Numbered from the stretch's first letter, positions 8,493-18,098 are shown. The stretch: 64,000 nt of DNA from Pseudobdellovibrionaceae bacterium (GCA_947444305.1 CANEZP010000005.1:1-64000); one strand, 5' to 3'. Numbers and translations are program-made. Notes: generated from the letters alone by a model not told the origin.

Positions 8493-9536
8493 CTAAAATT
8501 TGTACGTGACGTTCGCCGTTAAGACGTTGCCTTCACGTTCAACCTTTCCGAGATTATTATTGATTTTATTTTCATTCTTAGAAATATCGTAACGTAAGAA
8601 AGCCTCAAGGAACGCGACCCGGTAACCGGCCTCGAGGGACGGTTCGATCTCCGTACCTTTCGACTCCACGCCATTGGTTTTTACTTTCAACCAGTTGTAG
8701 GCCGCTTGGGGCCCGACGTAGAAGTCGTAGAATTTGTAGTCGACACCGGCTTTCAAACCATAACCGCTGACGCTGAGAGCCCCGTCCAAGCGCGTGAAAG
8801 TCAGTGCACCGTTGTATTGAAGGTCTCCGGCGTTGATCAGGCTTTGGAGCAAAGCAACGTACGTTTGAGCGCTGTCTTTGTTCGAAAAGAGCATGATCAA
8901 TTCGGCCGCGGCGTCAGGATTTGCGCGGTCTCCGTAGACCTGACCCAGACCGAGCATGTAGCGGTCGCGCAAGTCTTCTTTTGTGCCTTTGGTCTTCATG
9001 CGGCTGTTCGTATATCCCGCGCCCAAATACATCTGGTTGGGCAATCGATAACCGGCGCCCAAAGATCCTTCGAAATTGGTCTGGTCGGTCTTCGTTCCGT
9101 TTGCGGAAGTGAGATCATTCTTCGCAGATTCTAAGATCAAAGCGAAAGCGACCGGCGCCTCTGTTAGCTCGTAACCGAGACCGAGGTGATATTCCATTCC
9201 CTCCTCTTTGGTTTTTGAGCCCGAGGGCAAAGCTTTGTTTTCTTCTTTCGAGCTGACGATCGCCGCTTCGACATTCAGGTTCACCGGCGTGCGGTAGTAA
9301 AGATGAGGACGCAGTCTCATTTCCTCTTCATCCGAAAATTTTGCTCCGCTGTTTTTCGCGTCGGTATTTTCGATTGAATGGGTCAAACCGACTTCCTTAC
9401 GATCGCTCCAACCGACGGCCGAGTAGGAATTAAGGAAGCGGCGGTTGCGATAGTAATTCGGAATGACGTAGTTGTTCGCGAAGGCTTCGCCCGCGCAGAG
9501 CAAGATTACAGACAAAGCAATGATACGTAAAATCAT
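8493..9536 (-). CDS. Outer-membrane beta-barrel protein
   Basis: The 347-aa protein has a signal peptide (cleavage probably after GEAFA), then alternating hydrophobic and polar strands with Gly/Tyr-rich turns, and ends in TANVTYKF, the terminal aromatic typical of BAM-inserted barrels. The repeated pattern (LGLGYELTEAPVAFAL, GSLGAGYRLPNQMYLGAGY, PSLEAGYRVAFLEAFLRYD) suggests about 14-16 strands. Its cargo or ligand is unknown. GGGGAG precedes the ATG. A second barrel of similar style lies at 48009-48947. Confidence 0.85.
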   Translation of the reverse strand: MILRIIALSVILLCAGEAFANNYVIPNYYRNRRFLNSYSAVGWSDRKEVGLTHSIENTDAKNSGAKFSDEEEMRLRPHLYYRTPVNLNVEAAIVSSKEENKALPSGSKTKEEGMEYHLGLGYELTEAPVAFALILESAKNDLTSANGTKTDQTNFEGSLGAGYRLPNQMYLGAGYTNSRMKTKGTKEDLRDRYMLGLGQVYGDRANPDAAAELIMLFSNKDSAQTYVALLQSLINAGDLQYNGALTFTRLDGALSVSGYGLKAGVDYKFYDFYVGPQAAYNWLKVKTNGVESKGTEIEPSLEAGYRVAFLEAFLRYDISKNENKINNNLGKVEREGNVLTANVTYKF

Positions 9537-9595
9537 GGTTGAACTCCCCTAGGTTAGAGGAATTTTTTAGCCCGCTTGACGGCGGAAAACAAACG

Positions 9596-10183
9596 TTAAT
9601 GCTCTTTTGGAGCGTGGGTCGGAGCGGCGGGCGTCGCGGCCGGCGCAACCGCGGGGGCGTGAGCTTGATCGGGATCAAAAGTTTTTTTGAGCGAACCCAA
9701 TTGCCAATCGATCTTGCCCGCCTTCGTGATTTGCGCGGAGTGTTTTTCCCAGCGGTCGTAGAGGTAAACGGGCTTTTCATTCTTCGTCGGATCTTCGGCG
9801 GGTTTCAAACGGCGGCGACGGACCACGCCCTGCGCGATCGTGTTGAGCGCCCCTTTGCGCGCGTCGGTTACGTACCAACGTAACGATTGAACCTGCGCTT
9901 GCCCGGTGCCCACATCCCACAGCCAGAATTGAAGCATCGGCAATCCGTGCTGATAATCGAACGTGATCTTTTCCCACACGATGCCCTCGCCGGTGAGGGG
10001 CATGGCGTCGACGGTGTGCCAGGTGCCGTCATCGCGGGCGATCGTCGCGGCAAGCAAACGAATTTTATATGTTCCCGAACCAAGCCGGCAGTCTTGACCC
10101 CGCAGTTCCCGTTCGGAACAGGTGAGCTTGGCGGGTGCGGCAAAAGACGTTGGAATAAGCAGCGTAAAGAGTATGGCCAGCAT
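9596..10183 (-). CDS. Exported protein of unknown function
   Basis: The 195-aa protein has a short signal peptide (MLAILFTLLIPTSFA) and no family I recognise. The mature N-terminus has a Cys pair (LTCSERELRGQDC) that could form a disulfide. The middle is beta-rich with many Trp (EKITFDYQHGLPMLQFWLWD). The last 25 residues are an Ala/Pro-rich tail. The same-strand barrel and GFTPVRD genes lie downstream, so the three may form one envelope operon. Confidence 0.75.
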   Translation of the reverse strand: MLAILFTLLIPTSFAAPAKLTCSERELRGQDCRLGSGTYKIRLLAATIARDDGTWHTVDAMPLTGEGIVWEKITFDYQHGLPMLQFWLWDVGTGQAQVQSLRWYVTDARKGALNTIAQGVVRRRRLKPAEDPTKNEKPVYLYDRWEKHSAQITKAGKIDWQLGSLKKTFDPDQAHAPAVAPAATPAAPTHAPKEH

Positions 10184-10241
10184 GGGGATAGTCTAATCAC
10201 ATTTGAGCATTCAAACAAGGCGTGCTAACCCTTTCTCACCG

Positions 10242-11276
10242 ATGATAACTGACTTGGATATCGAAAAGCCCAAACGCCGATTGCTCGAATGGTACGCCGA
10301 TAACAAACGGGCGCTACCGTGGCGCGCGAACCGGGATCCTTATTGCATTTGGATTTCCGAGACGATGCTGCAGCAGACGACGACGACGGCGGTCATTCCT
10401 TATTTCGAAAAATTCATCGCGCGCTTCCCGACGCTTGAAGCGCTCGCCACCGCCGAACAAGAATCCGTGCTCGAAATGTGGGCGGGGCTTGGTTATTACA
10501 GCCGCGCACGCAATCTGCATAAATCGGCGAAGGTCTTGCACCAAGCCGGCGGCTTTCCGAAGACCCACGTGGCGTTGATGGAATTTCCCGGCTTCGGTCC
10601 CTACACCGCCCGTGCCGTCAGTAGTCTCGCTTTCGACGAAGAGGTGGGCGTGGTCGACGGCAACGTGATTCGCGTGCTTTCCCGCTTCTACGGACGTGAC
10701 TGGGATTGGTGGCAAAACAAAGCGCGCGTTGAGATTCAAACTCTCGTCGACCAGTGGGTCGCCGGCGTCCCCAGTTACGAGATGAACCAAGCGTTGATGG
10801 AACTCGGCCGCACGGTCTGCACGCCGAAGATTGCGACCTGCATGATGTGCCCGCTGCGTTTGGATTGCACCGCGCTTAAAGAGAATTTAATTTTCTCGCT
10901 TCCCAAACCTAAACCCAGGCGCGCACGCGAAATCTGGATTTGGGAACCGCAGATTCACCGCCTAGGTGAAAAACTCATGCTGACGAAGAACACGACCATC
11001 CCTTTCGCTAAGGGCCATTGGGTTTTGCCGGGCCAGGCTAAAAAAGTTCAAGCGAAGCCCGGGCAGTTTGATTACAAGCACACGATCACGCATCATGATA
11101 TCTACGTAACGGTGCGGGCGACGGCGCCGGTTGAGCCCGCCGCCGATGCCAACACCGACACCGAAGAAAATCTCTGGGTCGAGTCTAAGGAGATTCGTAA
11201 ATATGCTCCGACATCTTTGGTCCAAAAAGCTTTGGCGGCCGTCCTTGGCGGCGGCGCTTCTCGTAAGCGCCTGTAA
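10242..11276 (+). CDS. mutY: A/G-specific adenine DNA glycosylase
   Basis: MutY removes adenine mispaired with 8-oxoguanine. All key elements are present in 344 aa: LPWR (25-28), ISETMLQQT with the catalytic Glu at about residue 40, the helix-hairpin-helix FPGFGPYTARAVSSLAF, the catalytic Asp of VVDGNVIRVLSR at about 139, and a [4Fe-4S] ligand set C-x6-C-x2-C-x5-C at about 193-209. The C-terminal NUDIX-like 8-oxoG recognition domain follows (WVLPGQ, KHTITHHDIYV). I chose ATG 10242; an upstream TTG at 10203 lacks support. The 3' end overlaps the next gene by 74 nt. Confidence 0.97.
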   Translation: MITDLDIEKPKRRLLEWYADNKRALPWRANRDPYCIWISETMLQQTTTTAVIPYFEKFIARFPTLEALATAEQESVLEMWAGLGYYSRARNLHKSAKVLHQAGGFPKTHVALMEFPGFGPYTARAVSSLAFDEEVGVVDGNVIRVLSRFYGRDWDWWQNKARVEIQTLVDQWVAGVPSYEMNQALMELGRTVCTPKIATCMMCPLRLDCTALKENLIFSLPKPKPRRAREIWIWEPQIHRLGEKLMLTKNTTIPFAKGHWVLPGQAKKVQAKPGQFDYKHTITHHDIYVTVRATAPVEPAADANTDTEENLWVESKEIRKYAPTSLVQKALAAVLGGGASRKRL

Positions 11277-12279
11277 GCACCGCTCACAAACTAAAGACGT
11301 CAGCAAAATTCCCGAAGTCAGTTACACGACCGAGACCGTTCTGGTCGGCGACGGCAACAGTTCACAACCCTCATTCAGCGCGGAGGGTGACCGCCTACTT
11401 TTTGTCAGCGCAAAGCGGCCCGGCCACGTCCAGGCGCAAGCGTACGAAAAAGATCTGCGCACCGGCGGCGAGACGCGCATCACTTTTCAAAACGGCGACG
11501 TCGCCCACCCGGTTTACCTCCCGAAAAATGAATTCATCGTCTACGCCAGCTCGACCGATGAACAAAAAGAAAACCCGCCGCTATTGCGACCGCCGGCCCC
11601 GGCACCCGCCCTACCGGCCCCGTTCCAAGAAACTTCAGAAGTGTATTTGCATTCGCTTAATGGTTTAGAAATTACGCGATTATCTACGGCACCCGGTTTC
11701 GACGGCGAACCCCGACCTAGCGGCGACGGCAAATCTATTTATTGGACACGCGCGCGCGCCGGAAAGTTAGAATCCGTTTCGCTTACTCGCTCTTCGGGGG
11801 CATTGCGCGTACTCAGCAAGCTCGGCGTGAATCCCGCCGGCTACGCCGTTTCAGGCGACGGAAAATGGCAGGCGTGGATCGATTGGGATGAGTCTTTCGG
11901 CGTCGCTAAACTTAAAATTCAAAACGCAAAGCTCGCGCCGGTCGAAATTCTGCCCGACCTCGTTGTGCCTAAGGCCGACCTCGTTTTTTCTGCCGATTCA
12001 CAATGGCTGTTCTGGTCACAACTCAATACCGAAACCAGCACTTGGCAAGTGTGGAGTTACCGGCTGGATTCATCTTGCGCGCGCAAGATCAGCGAAAACA
12101 AAGACGGCGACCGGCGCCACCCCGCTCTGTCGCCCGACGGTCAGCGCCTTGTATACACGGCCAGTCTTCGTCCGACCAACATTGCGGCGGGCGAAAGCCT
12201 CCGGTTACCCTACGTCCAGTCTAGAATCATGCAAGTCGGTTTCGCCCCGCCAAGCGGACCTTGTGCGGGCGCCCCTTAA
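11203..12279 (+). CDS. TolB/PD40-type beta-propeller lipoprotein
   Basis: The start at 11203 follows AAGGAG and lies inside the end of mutY. The N-terminus is a lipoprotein signal with lipobox LVSAC. The mature protein contains WD40-like PD40 repeats: PSFSAEGDRLLFVSAKR, PRPSGDGKSIYWTRAR, AVSGDGKWQAWI, LVFSADSQWLFWSQ and HPALSPDGQRLVYTAS. This is the layout of TolB-like periplasmic propellers, which scaffold protein contacts at the outer membrane. It is not TolB itself: there is no TolB N-terminal domain and no tol-pal genes nearby. A Pro/Ala-rich loop (RPPAPAPALPAP) interrupts the second repeat. Confidence 0.85.
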   Translation: MLRHLWSKKLWRPSLAAALLVSACKHRSQTKDVSKIPEVSYTTETVLVGDGNSSQPSFSAEGDRLLFVSAKRPGHVQAQAYEKDLRTGGETRITFQNGDVAHPVYLPKNEFIVYASSTDEQKENPPLLRPPAPAPALPAPFQETSEVYLHSLNGLEITRLSTAPGFDGEPRPSGDGKSIYWTRARAGKLESVSLTRSSGALRVLSKLGVNPAGYAVSGDGKWQAWIDWDESFGVAKLKIQNAKLAPVEILPDLVVPKADLVFSADSQWLFWSQLNTETSTWQVWSYRLDSSCARKISENKDGDRRHPALSPDGQRLVYTASLRPTNIAAGESLRLPYVQSRIMQVGFAPPSGPCAGAP

Positions 12280-12298
12280 GGCTTTAATCTGAGGATAT

Positions 12299-12841
12299 AT
12301 GTTGTTGAAGTGGTGTTTGGTTTTCTTTAGCGTTCACGTATTCGCGGCGCCCATGCCGGGCACGAGTAGTTCCGCGCTCGTCTCCGAAAAGCCGGGACTT
12401 TTTTATTCCGACAAAGGATTCCGCATGGATAGCGGCGGCACCGCTTGGATCCAATCCGCGCCGCCGAAAGATATTCCTTCGCTCGTTACGGTCTATAAAT
12501 CTCCGAATCAACAGCACGGGCAGCAGCCGGCGCTCAGCGTCCGCGTGGATGAATTGCGCAAACAACAATCGCTGAAGAATTACGTGAAGCGCTGGATGCA
12601 GGATTACACGCGTTTCGGTTTCGATGTTTTGACCGCGAAGCAAATCAAGATCGGTACGCAATCGGCGTTTCTGCTGGATATCGTCAGCCGTGAAACGAAA
12701 AAGCAATTGCGCCAAGTCGTTTTCGTGCGCAACAAGACCGCCGTCACCCTCACCTGCCGCGATCATCGCGACTCGTTCGGGAAAACGGTCGCCGATTGCA
12801 ATCAAATCGTAAAATCATTCGAGTGGACGGCAGACCGCTAA
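12299..12841 (+). CDS. Small exported protein of unknown function
   Basis: The 180-aa protein has a signal peptide ending near VHVFAAP. The mature part reads like a single alpha/beta domain of the DcrB/PsbP-like type: KGFRMDSGG, then VTVYKSP, a helix LRKQQSLKNYVKRWMQDYTRFGF, and a closing strand VFVRNKTAVTLTCRD followed by a helix ending NQIVKSFEW. That likeness is only to overall pattern. It follows the propeller lipoprotein by 19 bp, with GAGGA upstream, so the two probably share a transcript. Confidence 0.75.
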   Translation: MLLKWCLVFFSVHVFAAPMPGTSSSALVSEKPGLFYSDKGFRMDSGGTAWIQSAPPKDIPSLVTVYKSPNQQHGQQPALSVRVDELRKQQSLKNYVKRWMQDYTRFGFDVLTAKQIKIGTQSAFLLDIVSRETKKQLRQVVFVRNKTAVTLTCRDHRDSFGKTVADCNQIVKSFEWTADR

Positions 12842-12852
12842 GCGGTCGCCGG

Positions 12853-13995
12853 TTACGCGGTTTCCGAAATCATCGTTAGCGTCATTGTTTGGTTATGTAG
12901 TTCGCAGGTTGCGCCCGCAACGTAAGGCGAGAGTTCGCCGTAAGAATAAAAACCAACTTGGTGAACGCCCTTCGGCATGATCTTTAGCGTCGCCGCTAAT
13001 TCATCGCTAGTGCGTTCGCCTAAAACTAGGCGTCGTCCCACGCAGCTGATCGCGAGGGCCAACGTTTCGGGACCCGGGCTCGCGCCGGTCTTGATAAGCC
13101 GCGCCGCCTTTGATGAACCTTCGATCAAGCGGTCAAAGTTTGCCGACATAAACTGCGCCATGTAACCCATGGGTACATCACCCGCGAAGACCATGCCTTT
13201 TTGTTTTTCGTCGATCGACAAAATCGTTCGCACAATTTTGCGGGTGGCGTTGTCCTTGCTGCGGATCTGCAACGGGAAGAGCAACGCGCTGGCCGGAAGC
13301 TCGGCGGCCTTCGGACCTAAATATTCTTTGTATAAATCTAAAGCCGACTTGCCGTCCAATTCATACAGCACGTTATCTAACGAGCGAGTCACTTCGCGCT
13401 CGATACCGACGGCGTCCCAGCCGCCTTGCGAACCATGACCAACTTGAAATGATTTGCCGTAGAACGCAACCGCGGTCACGTAGCCGTTCACCGCCCGGCC
13501 ATTGTGCAAAACCCAAGTTTCTTTAAAACGAAATCCATCGCCGGCGAGACCGCCCGTAACGACGACGTTCGAACCGACTTCGGAGTTCACGCCGCGGATC
13601 AATTCACTTCCGTTAACCTTCAAACCGTCCGAAAAAATCATGACCGCGCGCAGGTCAGGCCCTTTGAGTTTCGACGCTAGAACTTTGCCCACGCCGAAAG
13701 ATTCGTGGCCGGCCGAGATCGGAAACGATAGCGGAACGACTTTCGTCTTCTCAAATTTAACGGCGGCAACCGAAAGTGATTTATCAAAAACTTTATTGCC
13801 GAAGATTTCGCCGGCGCTTGAGCAACCCATCATGATCGATTGCGGAAATGCTTTTTTCAAATCTTGGAAAGCTTTGGGCTGATTCAAGAACTCCGGCGCA
13901 CCAAATACGAACAAGACGGTTTGCGGTGAATCTAAATTGGAATTCTCGATCGGGGCGTTCGAGCCCGCCTGTATTTGGAACGATGATACCTTCAC
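12853..13995 (-). CDS. FIST-domain sensory protein
   Basis: The 380-aa cytoplasmic protein matches the FIST N- and C-domain pair, proposed to sense small ligands such as amino acids. Markers are MMGCSSAGEIFG in the N-domain, a central ALDLYKEYLGP segment, and the C-domain run MGYMAQFMSANFDRLIEG, ALAISCVGRRLVLGERTSDE and VGFYSYGELSP. There is no fused output domain, so it must act through a partner; the divergent chemoreceptor at 14097 is the obvious candidate. Translation starts at GTG 13995 behind a strong AGGAGA. Confidence 0.92.
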   Translation of the reverse strand: MKVSSFQIQAGSNAPIENSNLDSPQTVLFVFGAPEFLNQPKAFQDLKKAFPQSIMMGCSSAGEIFGNKVFDKSLSVAAVKFEKTKVVPLSFPISAGHESFGVGKVLASKLKGPDLRAVMIFSDGLKVNGSELIRGVNSEVGSNVVVTGGLAGDGFRFKETWVLHNGRAVNGYVTAVAFYGKSFQVGHGSQGGWDAVGIEREVTRSLDNVLYELDGKSALDLYKEYLGPKAAELPASALLFPLQIRSKDNATRKIVRTILSIDEKQKGMVFAGDVPMGYMAQFMSANFDRLIEGSSKAARLIKTGASPGPETLALAISCVGRRLVLGERTSDELAATLKIMPKGVHQVGFYSYGELSPYVAGATCELHNQTMTLTMISETA

Positions 13996-14096
13996 TGGGT
14001 GATCTCCTTGATGCAGCTGTTACAGGGCCAAGGTCGGGCCGCGATTTTTGCCGGGTCAACCTTGAATTATCCACGAATTAAACCGATTAGCCATAT

Positions 14097-15257
14097 GTGA
14101 AATCACGTCTCCGTCGATTTTATTTAGATCTTAATTTCCGGCAGAAATTCCGGCTCTTAAGCGGTGCCTTATCGACGTTCATAGTCGTGATCAGCGTGAC
14201 GTTGTTGGCCCAGGGCACCACGACCGGCGTCCTTACGGGTTCAATTCTTTTTGTTGGATTCTTCGCCTTCGCATTTTGCATCGCGCATATTTTGAACGGC
14301 ACCGACCTAGGTCTTAAAGGCGTGCAAACCCAACTCTCCGACACTTCCGAGAAAATGCTGAGCATCTCGAGCAACGCTTCGCAATCGTCGCAGAGCATGG
14401 CCGAGGCCTCAACTAAACAATCGACCGCCGTCTTCATGAGCGTAAGCAACATGGAAGAAATGGAATCCTGCCTAAACCGCGGCTTAAAACATTCGACCGA
14501 AGCTCTTCAAAGTTCCGAAGAAAGCCTGCGCGAAGCGGTTGACGGCAAACTCGTCGTCGATAGCCTCAACGAGGCCATGAACGAGATCGAGCAATCGACC
14601 ACGCAGCTCGAGGCGGTTAACCAACTGGTGCACGAGATCGGTCAAAAAACCAAAGTGATCAACGACATCGTTTTCAAAACCCAACTCCTCTCGTTTAACG
14701 CTTCGATTGAAGCGGCGCGGGCCGGTGAGCATGGGCATGGATTCGCCGTAGTCGCTTCGGAAGTGGGTAAACTGGCGGAATTGAGCGGCGACGCCGCAAA
14801 AGACATCAGCAAACTGCTCAGCTCGAGCGAACGACGCGTTTCGGAGATCGTCGAATCGACGAAGAAAAAAGTAAAAGTCGCGAACGGCTTATCACAAACG
14901 TGCACCGAAGTTTTCGAACGCATTATCCAACGCGCCGATCAGGTCAAGATCACCATGAACCTGCTTAGCGAAACCTCCGCCGAACAAGAACGCGGGATGC
15001 AGAACCTGACCCAGACCATGACCGACCTTAGAAGCTCGGCCGGCGACACCAATAAAATGGCGCACGCCATATCGCAGCTCTCGGGCGATTTACGAGCGCA
15101 TTCGCAAGCCCTGGCCGGCACGCTTGAGAACTTCAACGGCGTGGTTCAAGGCGTAAGACAAGAGCCGGCCGTCGACGAATCCGTCGCGGTCGCCGCAGCG
15201 GCTTCCGTCGTTCAAATTTCCGGTGATGAAGATCAAGATACGCGCGAAAGCGCTTAG
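14097..15257 (+). CDS. Methyl-accepting chemotaxis protein without a sensory domain
   Basis: The 386-aa protein has two closely spaced membrane helices (about 24-40 and 46-65) separated only by QGTTTG, so there is no periplasmic ligand domain. A long coiled-coil signalling domain follows. Its tip carries the CheA/CheW-binding hairpin ([20 protein letters not shown], then [15 protein letters not shown]). The C-terminus is Ala/Val-rich. It starts at GTG 14097; the overlapping ATG at 14095 runs straight into TGA. With no sensor of its own it probably takes input from a soluble protein, and the divergent FIST protein 101 bp away is a good match. Confidence 0.93.
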   Translation: MKSRLRRFYLDLNFRQKFRLLSGALSTFIVVISVTLLAQGTTTGVLTGSILFVGFFAFAFCIAHILNGTDLGLKGVQTQLSDTSEKMLSISSNASQSSQSMAEASTKQSTAVFMSVSNMEEMESCLNRGLKHSTEALQSSEESLREAVDGKLVVDSLNEAMNEIEQSTTQLEAVNQLVHEIGQKTKVINDIVFKTQLLSFNASIEAARAGEHGHGFAVVASEVGKLAELSGDAAKDISKLLSSSERRVSEIVESTKKKVKVANGLSQTCTEVFERIIQRADQVKITMNLLSETSAEQERGMQNLTQTMTDLRSSAGDTNKMAHAISQLSGDLRAHSQALAGTLENFNGVVQGVRQEPAVDESVAVAAAASVVQISGDEDQDTRESA

Positions 15258-15309
15258 CGAACGATTCTGAAATCACGGGGCCGCACGGACCCCGCCAATC
15301 AAGAAATCT

Positions 15310-17145
15310 TTATGACTCTTTGTTGCCGAATAACTTCTTAAAGAAGCCCGAAACTTTTTTGCCCAAACCGGCCGGAGCCGCCGCAGCGGGCGCTCCCGGT
15401 TTTGCCCCACGCGCATGTTGCGGACGTCCGCCTTGAGGGCGTCCGTTTGGTCCGCCGTTACCATGACGGCGCGGCTCTTGGGTGCGTCCGCCTTGCGGAC
15501 CCTGACCATTCGGGCGCGGTCCGTTGCCGGCGTTCGGTGCGGAACCTGAACGCGCGTGCTGCGGACGTTGTCCGTCACGATCGCGGCCCCGGCCTCCACC
15601 GGTGTTCGGACGTGGCTCACGGTTTTGACCTTCGGGCCTCGGACCGTTGCCTTGATGTCTTCCCGAATTACGATCGCGATGTTCTTGGCGCGGGCCACGT
15701 TCACCGGCCACTTGCGCCGGCGCTCCTTCCGGACGTGGTCCGTCTTGGCGTGGAGGACGCGGGCCGCGATTGCGATCACGATCCCGGCCGCCTTCTCGTC
15801 CGCCGCCTCCGCCACTTGGCCGAGCATTTCGGTCGCGACCACCGTCACGTCCGCCCGGACGACCACCGCGGTCACGTCCGCCGCCGTCTCTTCCGCCTGA
15901 TCGGCCGCCGCCACCACCGCCGCCCGGACGCCCGCGATATTCTTCGCGCGGTACGGGTTTGAAGTCGGTGATGAGTTCGGTGTCGTCCAACCAGAGATTT
16001 TCAATTTTGTGCTTCAAGTATTCTTCGATGCGCATGTGCGCGTCGACATCGCGCTCGCCCACTAGCGAAAACGCTTGGCCCGTCGCCCCTGCCCGGCCGG
16101 TACGACCTATGCGGTGCACGTAATTTTCGGCGTCGTCGGGCAAATCGTAATTGATGACCATGTCGACGCCCAAAATATCTAAACCACGGGCCGCGACATC
16201 GGTCGCGACCAAAATGTTTTGGTCATTGTCGGCTTTAAATTGTTCCATCACGCGAACGCGTTGCGCTTGCGTAAGCAACGATGAAATACCGACCGCGGGT
16301 ACGCCGTTCGAGGTCAAAAATTTTGTGAGCTTCTCAACGTTGTGTTTGAAGTTCGAAAAAATAATCGCCTGGCGCGGATTGAACTTTTTGATGACCGACA
16401 GCAAGTACTTCGGTTTTTCTTCGGTGCCGGCGTGTAGGAAGAAATCTTTTACGTTGTCGGCTTTAGCTTGGTCACGCGAGATATTCACCTCGACGGGATC
16501 GGCGCCGAATTCGTAGGCCACGTTCAACACGTCGAAGTTTAAAGTTGCGCTGAACACCAAGAATTGGCGGTCGCGCGGGATGCGCTTCAAAATAAAAATC
16601 ATGTCGTCTTTGAAGCCCATGTCGAACATGCGATCGGCTTCGTCAAACGCCACGGCGCGAACCAAACCTAAATCGGCCATGTGCTCTTTATGTAAATCGA
16701 TGAAACGGCCCGGGGTCGCGATAACAAATTCAACACCGCTCTTCAAAGCGGCGATTTGTTTTTCGTAAGTCGTGCCGCCGTAAATGGAGACCGCGTTGTA
16801 GCCGGTGCCTTCCAAAAACTTTACGGCATTTTCGTAAACCTGTTCGGCCAACTCGCGGGTCGGGACCAAAACCAAAATGTATTGTTTTTTCTTCCACTCG
16901 TGAAACGCGACGGTCGGGCTGTCTTTTACGCTCTCGTCGGGTTTTTCGGCTTTGAGTAACCGGTCGATCAGCGGGATGAGGAAAGCCCCCGTTTTACCCG
17001 TTCCGGTTTGTGCGAGGCCGGCAACGTCTTTGCCCGTTCTTAGAATCGGGATGGCCTGTTCTTGGATTTTGGTGCATTCGGCAAAGCCGATTTTATCAAG
17101 GTTCGCTTGGAGCAACGGGTGCAGCTGTATTTCAGAAAACTTCAT
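15310..17145 (-). CDS. DEAD-box RNA helicase with long Gly/Arg-rich tail
   Basis: This is an ATP-dependent RNA helicase of the RhlE/DeaD type. The core (about residues 1-390) shows the Q motif region, motif I AQTGTGKT (45-52), motif II DEAD, motif III SAT, and the C-terminal motifs HRIGRTGRAG. The last 210 or so residues are almost entirely Gly, Arg, Asp, Pro, Asn and Gln in RGG-like runs, then a short helix (LGKKVSGFFKKLFG). Such tails bind RNA and favour condensate formation. In this stretch other frames stay open by composition; I treat those as shadows. A 105-bp leader with a GCTCG/CGAGC stem lies upstream. Confidence 0.95.
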   Translation of the reverse strand: MKFSEIQLHPLLQANLDKIGFAECTKIQEQAIPILRTGKDVAGLAQTGTGKTGAFLIPLIDRLLKAEKPDESVKDSPTVAFHEWKKKQYILVLVPTRELAEQVYENAVKFLEGTGYNAVSIYGGTTYEKQIAALKSGVEFVIATPGRFIDLHKEHMADLGLVRAVAFDEADRMFDMGFKDDMIFILKRIPRDRQFLVFSATLNFDVLNVAYEFGADPVEVNISRDQAKADNVKDFFLHAGTEEKPKYLLSVIKKFNPRQAIIFSNFKHNVEKLTKFLTSNGVPAVGISSLLTQAQRVRVMEQFKADNDQNILVATDVAARGLDILGVDMVINYDLPDDAENYVHRIGRTGRAGATGQAFSLVGERDVDAHMRIEEYLKHKIENLWLDDTELITDFKPVPREEYRGRPGGGGGGGRSGGRDGGGRDRGGRPGGRDGGRDRNARPSGGGGGREGGRDRDRNRGPRPPRQDGPRPEGAPAQVAGERGPRQEHRDRNSGRHQGNGPRPEGQNREPRPNTGGGRGRDRDGQRPQHARSGSAPNAGNGPRPNGQGPQGGRTQEPRRHGNGGPNGRPQGGRPQHARGAKPGAPAAAAPAGLGKKVSGFFKKLFGNKES

Positions 17146-17250
17146 ACTCTCATTCTCGTTAATGTTCTTTGCGCTCGTCGGGGCGAGCTCTTATCGTGAC
17201 GGGATGTAATGCACGACGTCAGGGACCAAATTAGTGCCCAGTATACGGAG

Positions 17251-18093
17251 TCACGACTTTAAGTCAAAAAATTCCTTGAGCGCTCCGATAAACGCGTCCG
17301 GCTGGTCGAAGTGAACCCAGTGTCCGGCGCCCGGAATTTCCCGGCCTACGGCGGTAGGGAGCACTTGGAGCATCTTCGCGAACGTTTTTTTGTCGAGCTC
17401 CCCGGATGTCTCGCCGCGCACAACCAACACGGGCATCTTTAGATTCTTAAAGATTTCCCAGCGGTCGACGTGCCGGGCTTCGTTGAGGGCCGCGAAGATG
17501 GGTTCCTTCGCGAAGCGCCAATCGTAAGTTCCGTCCGGCCGTTGTTCGATATTGGTGAAAAAGAATTGGCTGACGACTTTGGGTTGGGGGTTGAACGCAA
17601 TCCGTTGCGGGTACTCGACCTCGAAGAACCGTTTCGCTTCTTCCCGGCTGGCGAAGGGCGCATCGACCAATTCCACGAGCTTCTCGATCCCTCCTATATT
17701 ATTGGAGGCCGACTCCGGACCGATGTCTTCAATCACGAGAGATTTGACTCTTTGCGCAAAGTGACCGGCAAATTCGAGTGCGTTGCGTCCGCCCATCGAA
17801 TGTCCGACGAGGTGAATGTGTTCCCAGCCCGGATCGTCCGCCTTTAGGTCGTCCAAAATTAACCGGAGATCGGACGCAAAGTCGGAAGGTTGGTATCCGG
17901 AGGCCGGATGGAAACTTCGTCCGTGACCACGCTGGTCGAAAGTGAGAATGTGGAACTCAGCTTGGAATGCGGGCGTGATCCGTCGCCAGTTGGCGGCCGA
18001 TCCCATGAGACCGTGTAGGAACACGAGTTTCGGCCCCGAAGAGTTTCCGCTAATCTGATACTGAAAGTTTTCGATGTGCTTCATATGAGTCAT
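17251..18093 (-). CDS. Alpha/beta-hydrolase (YbfF-like esterase)
   Basis: The 280-aa protein has the alpha/beta-hydrolase fold: oxyanion region FLHGLMGSAANW, nucleophile elbow GHSMGG, VIEDIGPES after the elbow strand, and a C-terminal GAGHWVHFDQPDAF with the catalytic His. The VIEDIGP segment is characteristic of YbfF-like acyl-CoA/carboxyl esterases. The substrate is unknown. The start (18093, or Met4 at 18084) lies only 5 bp from the divergent pcnB start, so the promoters must overlap coding DNA. Confidence 0.88.
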   Translation of the reverse strand: MTHMKHIENFQYQISGNSSGPKLVFLHGLMGSAANWRRITPAFQAEFHILTFDQRGHGRSFHPASGYQPSDFASDLRLILDDLKADDPGWEHIHLVGHSMGGRNALEFAGHFAQRVKSLVIEDIGPESASNNIGGIEKLVELVDAPFASREEAKRFFEVEYPQRIAFNPQPKVVSQFFFTNIEQRPDGTYDWRFAKEPIFAALNEARHVDRWEIFKNLKMPVLVVRGETSGELDKKTFAKMLQVLPTAVGREIPGAGHWVHFDQPDAFIGALKEFFDLKS

Positions 18094-18098
18094 ACTAC

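Noticed and set aside
15274-15292. GC-rich hairpin between the MCP and helicase genes as a bidirectional terminator
   Set aside because: The stem CGGGG/CCCCG has internal mismatches and no T-run on either side.
15273-16123. Several long open frames on both strands over the helicase tail
   Set aside because: They follow from the low-complexity Gly/Arg codons of the helicase C-terminus and show no independent start signal or family motif.
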